Assembly: GCA_947498355.1 (NCBI GenBank)
Contig: CANMKA010000002.1
Coordinates: 62,001 to 126,000 of the forward strand
Reading direction: 5' to 3'
DNA length: 64,000 bases
DNA from: an uncultured Paraglaciecola sp.
Lineage (GTDB): Bacteria; Pseudomonadota; Gammaproteobacteria; Enterobacterales; Alteromonadaceae
Position 1 is the stretch's first letter; every line of letters starts with the position of its first letter. Shown here piece after piece: positions 43,987 to 52,398 of this stretch. The translations under genes and the position numbers were made by a program. The notes below the pieces were generated by a model. That model ran no database searches. It saw only the letters and a list, made by a program, of their open reading frames with translations, and was not told the DNA's origin.

Positions 43987-45227
43987 AAATACTCGTTTCT
44001 GTCGCTTGGCATAGTTTATTAAGTCGTAAAAAAACTGTGCTCTTAACCTTCGTCTCCTTGTGGATTGGGATCATGGTGTTACTCAGTGTCGAGCATATTC
44101 GCTTGCAAGCAAAAGAAAGCTTTAATCGCACTATTTCTGGGGTCGATTTAATTGTCGGTGCGCCCAGTGGGCAACTTAATTTGTTGCTGTACTCGGTATT
44201 TAGAATGGGTAGCCCGACTAACAATATTAGCTATCAAAGTTGGCAAATGCTCAAGCAACATCATTTGGTAGAGTGGGCAGTGCCTATTTCGCTGGGTGAC
44301 TCTCATCGAGGGTTTAGGGTAGTGGGCACGACTCATGAGTATTTTGAGCACTATCAATATGGAAACAAACACGCTTTGACATTTGCCCAAGGTCGCCCAT
44401 TTGAAGGCTTGTTTGAAGCGGTTATTGGCGCTGATGTGGCCAAAAGCTTGGGTTACCAAGTGAAAGATAAGATTGTGATTGCCCATGGAATTGGCAGCAC
44501 TAGCTTTACTCATCACGAACAGGCTCCCTTTGTGGTAAGCGGTATATTGGCCGCAACGGGTACGCCAGTAGATAAAACCGTGCACGTGAGTTTACCGGGC
44601 ATAGAGGCCATCCACCTCTCGCCATCTGCTTTGCAAACAATTTTCATCAACCCTCAAGCCCAAGCCGCGTTAGCCCCCGAGAGTGTCACTGCTGTATTGT
44701 TAGGCCTAAACAGTAAATTTGCGACCTTTGGATTACAGCGCGAACTTAATCAGTATGCTGATGATCGACTAATGGCGGTGTTGCCTGGCGTGGCTATGGC
44801 TGAGCTATGGAGCTTAATGTCAACGGTCGAAAACCTGTTGCGGGCGATTGCCATACTGGTGTTAATTTCGTCTTTGTTTGGTCTAGCTACTATGCTGCTG
44901 GCATCTATGAACGAACGCCAAGGTGAAATTGCTGTAATGCGAGTCTTGGGCGCAGGGCCTTTGACTATTCTAGTGCTAATATTGTGCGAAGCTCTGATTT
45001 TGATATTGGCGAGCCTTACCCTAGGCGTGGCTTGCTTAAAACTGATACTCATCGCCCTAGATGACTGGTTGGCGTCGGAATTTGGTTTGTTTTTGAGCCA
45101 TGATATTTTATCGCCAGATGTCATGATGCTTGGTGCGCTGGTCATATTAGCAACAATACTGGTATCCTTGTTTCCGGGCCTAGAAGCGTATAAAAGTGCC
45201 TTGCATGCCCAGTTAACCAATAAATAA
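43983..45227 (+). CDS. FtsX/MacB-like ABC permease of the Zur-linked cluster
   Basis: The 414-residue permease has an N-terminal membrane helix (about 20-38), a large periplasmic domain (about 40-275) and three C-terminal helices. The FtsX-family segment MNERQGEIAVMRVLGAGPLTILVLIL follows the second helix. The periplasmic part includes TISGVDLIVGAPSGQLNLLLYSVF. It is translationally coupled to the ATPase. The pair is not a classical ZnuBC importer; it may move or release a zinc-carrying protein or lipoprotein. Confidence 0.83.
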   Translation: MKILVSVAWHSLLSRKKTVLLTFVSLWIGIMVLLSVEHIRLQAKESFNRTISGVDLIVGAPSGQLNLLLYSVFRMGSPTNNISYQSWQMLKQHHLVEWAVPISLGDSHRGFRVVGTTHEYFEHYQYGNKHALTFAQGRPFEGLFEAVIGADVAKSLGYQVKDKIVIAHGIGSTSFTHHEQAPFVVSGILAATGTPVDKTVHVSLPGIEAIHLSPSALQTIFINPQAQAALAPESVTAVLLGLNSKFATFGLQRELNQYADDRLMAVLPGVAMAELWSLMSTVENLLRAIAILVLISSLFGLATMLLASMNERQGEIAVMRVLGAGPLTILVLILCEALILILASLTLGVACLKLILIALDDWLASEFGLFLSHDILSPDVMMLGALVILATILVSLFPGLEAYKSALHAQLTNK

Positions 45228-45449
45228 GGCGTTTTAACGTTACTTCTCGCTGAGTGGGTGCGCCTATACCTGCCCGTCTAAATATGTGGTCACTTAGCGT
45301 GTTATTTAACTGAGAACAACTCGGCCTGCATGGCTGTTGAGCGATTAAAAAGCTTTCATTAATTCAAATTATTGAGACAAAAACTCATACACCAAAAGTC
45401 AACAGGCCCTATACTGCGGCCAAATATTTAGATGTAACAAGGACCCTCT

Positions 45450-46895
45450 ATGTTTGCGGGATTAGATTTTGGCACCTCGAACTGTTCGATTGGCGTCATA
45501 GAAAACCAAGAGCCGGTGCTGGTTCCTCTCGAAGACGGCGAGACTCGCTTATCTTCATGTTTGTTTTTGGAGCATGGTGTGAGTCAGTCAGAAGCTATAT
45601 CAGAGCAAGCACTATTAAGTCGAGTGAGAGCCGAACAAGCCGCACAATCGCAACGTCTAAAGAGTAGCGCTACTTCTGCTGTCTTGAGCGACGAAGCCCT
45701 AGTTAACAAAGTGCGAAAACAATTGCGTAAAGAAAACCGCGAAAAAGCTAAAACCGACCAAAAGTCTCTCAGTGTGATGCAGGCGCTGCAATCTAATGCT
45801 GAGGTGATTTTTGGTAAAGAAGCCGAGCTGGCGCACATGCATGATCCTAAAAGTGGATTTTACATTAAATCGCCCAAGTCATTTTTGGGTGCGAAAATAT
45901 CGAGGGCGCAAAAAACCGTATTTTCAACGGTTGTCGAAAAAATGCTCGCGTTTATTAAGCAAGAGACCGAATACGTTAAACGAAATGAATTGCAGCAGGT
46001 GGTCATTGGTCGTCCAGTCAATTTTCATGGCTTGCAAGGCTCCAATGGCAATGCACAAGCCCTAGGTATTATTGAGCAGGCTGCCAAAAAAGTGGGGTTT
46101 CGGGACATCGAGTTTTTGATGGAACCTATCGCGGCGGCGTATGATTACGAGAGGCAGCTCACCGAAGATAAGGTCGTACTGATCCTTGATTTAGGCGGGG
46201 GGACAACTGATTGTTCTATGCTTAAACTGGGGCCAAGTTATAGTCATTTACCTTCTCGAGAACAGTCTATTTTGAGTTATTCAGGAAAGCGTATCGGCGG
46301 AATCGATCTCGATAATAAACTTTCTCTTATGACGATCATGCCGCACTTTGGTAAAAATGGCCTGTTGACTAATGGTTTACCCGTACCAGCAACGTTTTTT
46401 ACTCAAGCGGTGCGGATTAATGACGTGAGTGCTCAGCAAGACTTTAGTTCGAATCGCACTGGCAGTGAGCTCGAGCGCTGTTGCATGATGTCGACAGACG
46501 AAAAGCTTTTGCGACTCAAGCACCTTAGAGAGCAAAAGCTGGGCTTGAGGTTGAGTCAAAGTGCAGAAATTGCCAAAATATCTTTGTCTGCTCAAGAGCA
46601 AATAGACTTGCCTCTTGCGTTTATAGAAGAGCACTTTTCGGTACCGATAAAACGCAGTGAGTTAGCCGAAGCAATCAAAGATGAGCTTAAACAGTTTGAA
46701 TTGCTAATTAACGAATCCTTGCGCCAAGCCGACACGCAACCCGAAGCCATTTTTGTTACCGGAGGCACTGCGATTTCACCCGTAATTCAAAATTGGATAC
46801 ACTCTATGTTCCCTGAGATTGATGTCGTGATTGGTAACCACTTTGGCAGCGTAACCACAGGTCTCGTTACCCATGCTCAACGGGTGTTTACATAA
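45450..46895 (+). CDS. yegD: Hsp70-family chaperone-like protein YegD
   Basis: The 481-residue protein is an Hsp70/actin-fold ATPase without a peptide-binding domain. The phosphate-1 motif is FAGLDFGTSNCSIGVI, the phosphate-2 motif is VVLILDLGGGTTDCSML, and the adenosine motif is IFVTGGTAISPVIQ. A basic, helical insert (about residues 65-110) follows the first motif, as in YegD. It has no neighbours in an operon. Function in the cell is poorly known. Confidence 0.9.
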   Translation: MFAGLDFGTSNCSIGVIENQEPVLVPLEDGETRLSSCLFLEHGVSQSEAISEQALLSRVRAEQAAQSQRLKSSATSAVLSDEALVNKVRKQLRKENREKAKTDQKSLSVMQALQSNAEVIFGKEAELAHMHDPKSGFYIKSPKSFLGAKISRAQKTVFSTVVEKMLAFIKQETEYVKRNELQQVVIGRPVNFHGLQGSNGNAQALGIIEQAAKKVGFRDIEFLMEPIAAAYDYERQLTEDKVVLILDLGGGTTDCSMLKLGPSYSHLPSREQSILSYSGKRIGGIDLDNKLSLMTIMPHFGKNGLLTNGLPVPATFFTQAVRINDVSAQQDFSSNRTGSELERCCMMSTDEKLLRLKHLREQKLGLRLSQSAEIAKISLSAQEQIDLPLAFIEEHFSVPIKRSELAEAIKDELKQFELLINESLRQADTQPEAIFVTGGTAISPVIQNWIHSMFPEIDVVIGNHFGSVTTGLVTHAQRVFT

Positions 46896-46991
46896 AGTAA
46901 GCTGGTATATATGTCGCTGTGGGTCGACTCAATATCGAATAATAGTGATATAGTCTAATCATAAATGCTTTAGCGATAACGCCTAAATAAT

Positions 46992-47729
46992 ATGTCAAAA
47001 AATGCCCAGTCCTCGGCCAAATCTTGTTCCAACAGTAAGCAAGTTGGCTGCGATGATTGCAGTTTAAATACTATTTGTATGCCGGTTAGTTTGCATGTAG
47101 ATGATATCGACCGCCTAGATAGCATTATTCAGCGGAGCAAACCGCTACAAAAAGGGGAGTTCCTTTTTCGGGCCAACGACCCTTTTACCTCTGTTTATGC
47201 GGTTCGCTCTGGTGCACTAAAAACGCAACTCGTTGCTGAAAACGGTGATGAGCAGATCACTGGTTTTTATTTGCCCGGTGAAGTGTTGGGTATGGACGGA
47301 CTGGCCAATAATACTCATACCAATTCTGTTCAAGCTTTAGAAACTTCTTCTGTGTGTAAAATTCCATTCGAGCGATTAGAAGAGTTAAGTGTCACCTTGC
47401 CCACTTTGCAACGGCATTTCCTCCAACTAATGAGCCGCGAAATCACCCAAGAGCAGCAAATAGTAGGATTACTGAATAAAAAAAATGCAGAGTCACGGAT
47501 TGCATCTGTGTTGCTCAGTATTGCCAAGCGCAATAGTCAGCGGCATTTGTCTGAGAGTGCCTTTATGCTTCCGATGAGCCGCAAAGATTTAGGTAATTTT
47601 TTGGGGTTAACCACAGAAACCGTTAGCCGTGTTTTCTCTCGCCTACAAAAAAATGGGCTGATTGCGGTCGAGCAAAAACAAGTGACTCTACTAGATACAC
47701 CAGCGCTAACGCTTTTAGTGGCAGGGTGA
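46992..47729 (+). CDS. fnr: Fumarate/nitrate reduction regulator FNR (EtrA-like)
   Basis: FNR senses oxygen through a [4Fe-4S] cluster and switches anaerobic genes. The 245-residue product has the four cluster cysteines at C20, C23, C29 and C122, exactly the E. coli numbering, with C12 as an extra. A cyclic-nucleotide-binding fold and the HTH recognition helix LGLTTETVSRVFSRL (E-x2-S-R, the FNR-type DNA contact) follow. A perfect FNR box lies just downstream, in front of the next gene. Confidence 0.95.
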   Translation: MSKNAQSSAKSCSNSKQVGCDDCSLNTICMPVSLHVDDIDRLDSIIQRSKPLQKGEFLFRANDPFTSVYAVRSGALKTQLVAENGDEQITGFYLPGEVLGMDGLANNTHTNSVQALETSSVCKIPFERLEELSVTLPTLQRHFLQLMSREITQEQQIVGLLNKKNAESRIASVLLSIAKRNSQRHLSESAFMLPMSRKDLGNFLGLTTETVSRVFSRLQKNGLIAVEQKQVTLLDTPALTLLVAG

Positions 47730-47779
47730 AATGGCTACAAAGCATGAACGGGGAGAATTTTTTAAAAAATAGCCATAGT

Positions 47780-47793
47780 TTGATCTAGATCAA
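47780..47793. promoter_or_regulatory. Perfect FNR box
   Basis: TTGATCTAGATCAA is the exact TTGAT-N4-ATCAA consensus and a full palindrome. It lies 59 bases upstream of the DUF2892 gene start and 51 bases after the fnr stop. Confidence 0.85.
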
Positions 47794-47851
47794 TATTCTC
47801 CAGATTGTTCTTTTTTATAATGTTGCTGAACTCAATAGCAGGAGCAATATT

Positions 47852-48097
47852 ATGAAACAAAATGTAGGCATTCTAGATACCGCAATCCGCTCAATTATAG
47901 CCGTAATCTGTTTGTCCGTGGCGGCAGAGCAGCTATTCCCACATGCTGCCAATATAGCTTTGGCCATAGCCGGCGGGTTAATGTGGGCTTCTTCAAGTGT
48001 AGGTTTGTGTTTTGTGTATCGTATGCTTGGCATAGACACCTACCCCGGAGCTGGACACGGTATCACCCAATATTACCCAGAGGGATGCGATAGCTAG
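47852..48097 (+). CDS. DUF2892 small inner-membrane protein
   Basis: The 81-residue protein has two membrane helices (about 10-30 and 33-56) and the DUF2892 start MKQNVGILDTAIRSIIAVICL, ending with a short polar tail (GIDTYPGAGHGITQYYPEGC). Members are found near rhodanese and redox genes. A perfect FNR box upstream suggests anaerobic induction. The biochemical role is unknown. Confidence 0.8.
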   Translation: MKQNVGILDTAIRSIIAVICLSVAAEQLFPHAANIALAIAGGLMWASSSVGLCFVYRMLGIDTYPGAGHGITQYYPEGCDS

Positions 48098-48206
48098 CAC
48101 TGAATGTATACGTAAACCAATGAGCCAAACGGTGTTTCAACCTTCTGTTGAATGGTATCATATTTGAGCAATCCCCCTAGTTGATTGCAAACTTGGAAGG
48201 GATATT

Positions 48207-48983
48207 ATGAAAAAACTGATTCAATACCTATGTTTTGGCCTGTTGTTAATCTCGGTTGAGAGCGCAGCGAAAGATAAACCGTTACGCATTTTGCCCTTAG
48301 GTGACTCTATTACCGCAGGTTACACGGATAATCCGGTGTGGGATCATCCCTTCAAATTTGGCTATCGCAGTGGCTTGTATCGACGTTTAGTGCAGGCAAA
48401 CTATTCGTTTGTGTTTGTAGGGCAATCTCCCGAACCCTTTAACCGTAGGTTTGGCGATCCGGCCAAAGGCCATGAGTTTGAACTAGATTTAAGGCAACTA
48501 GGCCAAGATGGCCACAGAGGCTATGGAGGCTGGCGTATCCCTCAGCTGCAAAAGCAAGTCACTAAGTGGATGCAAGTCGATCAGCCCGACATAGTGTTAC
48601 TCATGGTGGGCATTAATGGCATTAGCGCAGACAGCCCTAAGCAGTTAGATGCCTTGCTAGAAAAACTGTTTAGTCACAACAAATTGCTAAAAGTGATAGT
48701 CGCGCAAATCACTCCTAAACGAGCCTTCAATCAGGATCTTTTTGATTACAACACGTATATTCGACAAACGTTAGTGCCCACTTATCAAGCCCAAGGTTTT
48801 GCGCTATCGACGGTAGACATGTACAAGCATTTTCTAACCGATCCAACAGACCCAAGAACCATAGACGCAAGCCGTTTATCCAACGGCATTAATCACCCCA
48901 CCAATGCCATTTACGATGAATTAGCGCAAAGCTGGTTTGACGAAATCGAACGTTTATTGGTATGTCATCCGAATTCTAAGTAA
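48207..48983 (+). CDS. Secreted SGNH/GDSL hydrolase
   Basis: The 258-residue protein has a signal peptide (to about ESAA, residue 21) and the SGNH blocks: ILPLGDSITAG (nucleophile Ser), the block II Gly in HRGYGGWRI, VGINGI (block III Asn), and NGINHPTNAIYD with the catalytic Asp/His pair region. The WRI and GHRGYGG features match carbohydrate esterase family 3-like enzymes, so an acetyl-xylan- or glycan-esterase role is plausible. It is monocistronic. Confidence 0.82.
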   Translation: MKKLIQYLCFGLLLISVESAAKDKPLRILPLGDSITAGYTDNPVWDHPFKFGYRSGLYRRLVQANYSFVFVGQSPEPFNRRFGDPAKGHEFELDLRQLGQDGHRGYGGWRIPQLQKQVTKWMQVDQPDIVLLMVGINGISADSPKQLDALLEKLFSHNKLLKVIVAQITPKRAFNQDLFDYNTYIRQTLVPTYQAQGFALSTVDMYKHFLTDPTDPRTIDASRLSNGINHPTNAIYDELAQSWFDEIERLLVCHPNSK

Positions 48984-49233
48984 CAACTCGGGGGCTAGAG
49001 ACTATTCATTCTTATCGTAAATTAATGGCTGCTTCGGTGCATTTGTTAGTAAAATCAGCGGGTTAGGTAGATTTTGCTTGGGCTTAGGTTAATAGAATAT
49101 TGACCCGCCAAGTCAGCCGATTTTTTTGCTTTTTGAGGTGAAACCCCAATATTTATACAAATTTGATTTTGTAATAATGAATAGACACGTATGTATAGTC
49201 TGTGTGTTCGATGAACCAATGTCTGAAGTACGT

Positions 49234-50139
49234 TTAATTTAGTTTTCCCGCAAGTAATACCTCAAGCCATCTTATGTCTTCTGGGCCTAATTTGGCTTCT
49301 TTATGTTTAGATGGATCATTAATGATTTCTTCGTAGACATGAAAAATGGCGCGTTCAGTCAGTTCTCGCCAATCTTCGTTTTCAAGCTCCTTGAGTGAAC
49401 CTGTGGACAAATTCGGGTCAATGAGGGGGTCGTGCTCTTTTTCCGTTGTTCTTAAGGTAAATTCCAGTTCGCTTAAAATTGGATTTATCACCTTTAAAGC
49501 GTTTGATTCTGAAAATTGTTGCAATACGTGAAATTCGGCCTCCTTAGCTTGCTTCTCAATCTGAGCTTTTGTTGCACGTTCACCTAAGGGTTTAAGGCCG
49601 TATTTAACTAAAGAGCCTGAGATACTTGGGAGTAAAACTTTCGCGGCGATACCAACACCTATCAAGGGGTTGAAAATCGCTGCAACTCCACCGATCAATA
49701 GCATCCCATAAGTTAACTTATTGTCTAAAGAGTCAATGTCATCGGCTAGTTTTTCAAGAGAGCTGGTTTGGTTCGAGCTAGACTCATACGATATGTTTTT
49801 CGCTGCGTTTACCATGAAGGCTTTCAGTGTTCCCTCATAATACTCATTCGGGAAATGAAATACTCGGCGTTTGGGTAGTGTATTGATCTCCAATGCTCCA
49901 AGCGGGAGTGAGCGCATAGTGTGGAGTGAGAATCCAGTTTCGCTTAGATGATTTGGAATGACAAAATAGTGTTTTTCGTCCCAGTTTTTGTCTTTAGTCT
50001 GGCTTCGTTCTAAAGAAACAAGTACGGGTAAACCTTCGACAACAGTCTTTATTGTTTTCATGCCAGCATCAAGGTCATTGATAAATGAATCAAAACGGGA
50101 GCTGATAGTATCTTTGGTTTGTTTGAGAAATGTTTTCAT
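49234..50139 (-). CDS. Unknown protein with a central membrane segment
   Basis: The 301-residue protein is acidic and helical at both ends, with one strongly hydrophobic stretch at about residues 142-175 (LTYGMLLIGGVAAIFNPLIG, then VGIAAKVLLPSI) that could cross the membrane as a hairpin. A short basic-aromatic stretch (KRRVFHFPNEYYEG) precedes it. I recognise no catalytic motif. It lies at the edge of the accessory region, before the Fic gene, with its own 410-base upstream gap. A membrane-acting toxin or stress protein is possible, but nothing proves it. Confidence 0.6.
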   Translation of the reverse strand: MKTFLKQTKDTISSRFDSFINDLDAGMKTIKTVVEGLPVLVSLERSQTKDKNWDEKHYFVIPNHLSETGFSLHTMRSLPLGALEINTLPKRRVFHFPNEYYEGTLKAFMVNAAKNISYESSSNQTSSLEKLADDIDSLDNKLTYGMLLIGGVAAIFNPLIGVGIAAKVLLPSISGSLVKYGLKPLGERATKAQIEKQAKEAEFHVLQQFSESNALKVINPILSELEFTLRTTEKEHDPLIDPNLSTGSLKELENEDWRELTERAIFHVYEEIINDPSKHKEAKLGPEDIRWLEVLLAGKLN

Positions 50140-50551
50140 ATTCTTAAAGTTGGCGAAAGTTTGATTTAGGTTGTCTTTAACGGATCTTTGGAAAGTCTTT
50201 TACCGACCCGATGTTCCACTTTTCCTATAAAGATTTCAACAAGCTTAAGGTCAATAAATTTATAATCTTCTAGAATATCTAACCAAACGAATTTTTTATG
50301 GAATACAGTCCGTTTAGCACTGTTGCCGAAGAGCGTGCATTAATATTTGAGTTATTTGGGTAGATTTTTCACTCCATTTGGCTCCGCCATTTATTGCGGC
50401 TACAAACGAGTAAATCGGGCACATAACACTTTTGGTAACGGTAATGCCGTCGTCGCGCATACATGGCATAAAGTCCATAGCTTTTGCACGATACTGTTAT
50501 TGGTTATGGGTATTCCTCTCCTTTATTTAAACAAGTAGAGGCTGCAAGCCA
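50140..50551. other. Intergenic stretch before the Fic gene end
   Basis: These 412 bases contain the promoter of the unknown membrane protein gene and a poorly supported plus-strand ORF (50347-50538, TTG start). I see no repeat or RNA. Confidence 0.4.
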
Positions 50552-51676
50552 CTATGAATGTGTGATTAATAAATGGCAAAGTGGCTGGTTAATATAGTAA
50601 TTAGTGCGTCCGATTTTTTCTTTATGTAAAAAGCCATGCTCAACCAGTTGTTCTAAGTATTTAGTGGCGGTAATGCGGGATACGTCGAGGTCATCAATAA
50701 TAAATTCTATTTTGGTGTAAGGGTGGCGAAACAGGTTGTTAAGCAATTCTTGTCGATAAATCTTGGGTAAAAGCTCTCGTATTTGATGTTTATAACTTTG
50801 CATCTGAGTTTTGATACCCTTGATTAAGCTGATGGTTGACTGCGCAGTTTGCACAACCCCTTCTAATATATATAGCAACCAAGGTTCCCATTTTCCCGTT
50901 TCACGCACCAGCTGTAGTTGTTCGTAGTAGTCAGCTTTGTGTTGAATGATGTATCTACTTAAGTACAGCACTGGTAAGTCGAGCAAATCTTTTGAAACCA
51001 AATACAAGATATTAATAATACGACCCGTGCGGCCATTGCCATCATAAAAAGGATGAATGCTTTCAAATTGATGATGCACTATGGCCATTTTTACTAGCGG
51101 GTCGGCATCACATAATTCGTCGTTATTGATATATTCGACTAAGTTGGTCATCAAACTATCGATTTCGTCGGCACTTTGCGGGGGCGTACAAACTATTTTA
51201 CCTGTACGCGAATTTTTAAGGTTTGTACCTGGTAATCTTCGGAATCCCGCACGGTTTTTTTCTAGCTCTTGTTGTACCATGAGTATGTCGTGCATGCGGA
51301 TCAGTTTTTGTTTTCTGATGATTTCAAAACTAGCTCTTAATGCGTAGGAATAATCCTGCACTTCCTTTGCCGCTGGATTGATCATGGCTTGCGACATCAA
51401 GCTCGCTTTGTATAGCTCGTCGTGAGTGGTAACGATATTTTCAATTTCTGAACTGTCTTTGGCTTCCTGCAAAGTCAGGGTGTTGATAAGAATGGCTTCA
51501 TTCGGGATAGTTGCTGCTACACCTTTAAGTTCTGCTAGAAAGCGATGCGCCTCAGCGGTTTTTTTTAATACTGCACGGGTTTCGTAATGTTCAATGTTTG
51601 CCAGCGGTAATAGTGGAGGTGATTGGTTCATTCTCGGAATGCATTGCGATTGTTGTTTTTTATACATATGTAGCAT
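50552..51676 (-). CDS. Class II Fic-domain adenylyltransferase with C-terminal HTH
   Basis: Fic proteins transfer AMP (or other groups) from nucleotides to target proteins. The 374-residue product has the full active-site motif HPFYDGNGRTGR (H208 to R219). The autoinhibitory motif S75-x3-E79-N80 (SSEIEN) lies N-terminal to the Fic fold, which defines class II. A C-terminal winged-helix domain (about 310-370, including IEFIIDDLDVSRITATKYLEQL) suggests DNA binding. A perfect 9-bp inverted repeat covers the start codon, so autoregulation is plausible. An alternative start is M16. Confidence 0.88.
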   Translation of the reverse strand: MLHMYKKQQSQCIPRMNQSPPLLPLANIEHYETRAVLKKTAEAHRFLAELKGVAATIPNEAILINTLTLQEAKDSSEIENIVTTHDELYKASLMSQAMINPAAKEVQDYSYALRASFEIIRKQKLIRMHDILMVQQELEKNRAGFRRLPGTNLKNSRTGKIVCTPPQSADEIDSLMTNLVEYINNDELCDADPLVKMAIVHHQFESIHPFYDGNGRTGRIINILYLVSKDLLDLPVLYLSRYIIQHKADYYEQLQLVRETGKWEPWLLYILEGVVQTAQSTISLIKGIKTQMQSYKHQIRELLPKIYRQELLNNLFRHPYTKIEFIIDDLDVSRITATKYLEQLVEHGFLHKEKIGRTNYYINQPLCHLLITHS

Positions 51677-51686
51677 GATATGTATA
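51661..51686. promoter_or_regulatory. Operator-like inverted repeat on the fic start codon
   Basis: TATACATAT (51661-51669), 8 bases, then ATATGTATA (51678-51686), an exact inverted repeat spanning the ATG at 51674-51676. Further TATACAT-like half-sites occur at about 51720-51726 and 51783-51789 in the upstream region. Confidence 0.6.
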
Positions 51687-52036
51687 AAAAAAAAGGATAT
51701 CTATATATATTAAGGGGTAAATGTATAAATAAGTTAATTTTATATATGTGAGACAGATAGATAATATAGATTTTAGTGTTTTCTATACATAGTTTAAGTC
51801 TTATGCATAAATGAGATGGTTTTTAAGTCCACATTGCATCGCTGAGTTCATCCGATACTAGCTCTAACGAATAAACTAAATCCGCCCCGTATCAATGATA
51901 CCCATTTTCTCTCGTCTAAATCGGCCACATATCGTGACCGATTTGTTTCCTACTTTATTAGTAGCGAACTTATAAGTTGCATACTTTTAAATTAGTTGCG
52001 CACATTAAACACAGTTTAAATCATTATTTAACGTGC
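51687..52036. other. Non-coding flank between fic and the Tn7-like end
   Basis: These 350 bases hold the fic upstream region and two palindromes: GTATCAATGATAC at 51889-51901 and an imperfect 27-bp palindrome at 51918-51944. There is no gene. Confidence 0.45.
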
Positions 52037-52183
52037 TGTAGGAGAGTAATAAAGTTTCATACTAGTTCGGGCTGAAGGCTTTATTCTAGTGTTTGGTATT
52101 CAGCACTTCCAAAATAAAGTTTCATACTGAATATCTAATTAACGACGAATCCAAGCCAAACCTGAGTAATAAAGTATCATACT
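52037..52183. mobile_element. Left end of a Tn7-type transposon with three TnsB-like sites
   Basis: The end starts TGTAGGAGAG and runs into the first of three 16-bp repeats, AATAAAGTTTCATACT at 52048-52063, the same at 52113-52128, and AATAAAGTATCATACT at 52168-52183. Tn7 ends begin TGTGGGCGGAC and carry AATAAAGTCTTAAACT-type TnsB sites at the same offset. Three separated sites over about 150 bp is the layout of Tn7-L, and the tnsE 3' end faces it, as in Tn7. The five bases just outside are CGTGC. Confidence 0.8.
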
Positions 52184-52398
52184 ATATGATTAATTTGTAT
52201 CGCATCAGAAGCTATCGATCTTTTTTGAAAAGAGAGCTAGAACAATATTTTAGACTTTATGGTCACACACGCATCGATTCTAATCAATAGCATATGGACT
52301 ATCGAATGCGTAGCAATCGAAACCCTTGATTATTACTTCGATTTGTCGACGGATAACTATAACTATTAGCTATACGTGCAAAGCTCAGACGCACATGC

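Noticed and set aside
50347-50538. A 63-codon ORF with a hydrophobic C-terminus (FCTILLLVMGIPLLYLNK).
   Set aside because: TTG start without a ribosome-binding site and no recognisable family; it may be a decayed fragment but I cannot support a gene.
52093-52290. A 65-codon plus-strand ORF across the TnsB-site region, ending in LEQYFRLYGHTRIDSNQ.
   Set aside because: It reads through the transposon-end repeats, has no ribosome-binding site, and no family resemblance. A remnant of an inward tnsA was considered but the opposite orientation of tnsE/tnsD and the short length do not support it.
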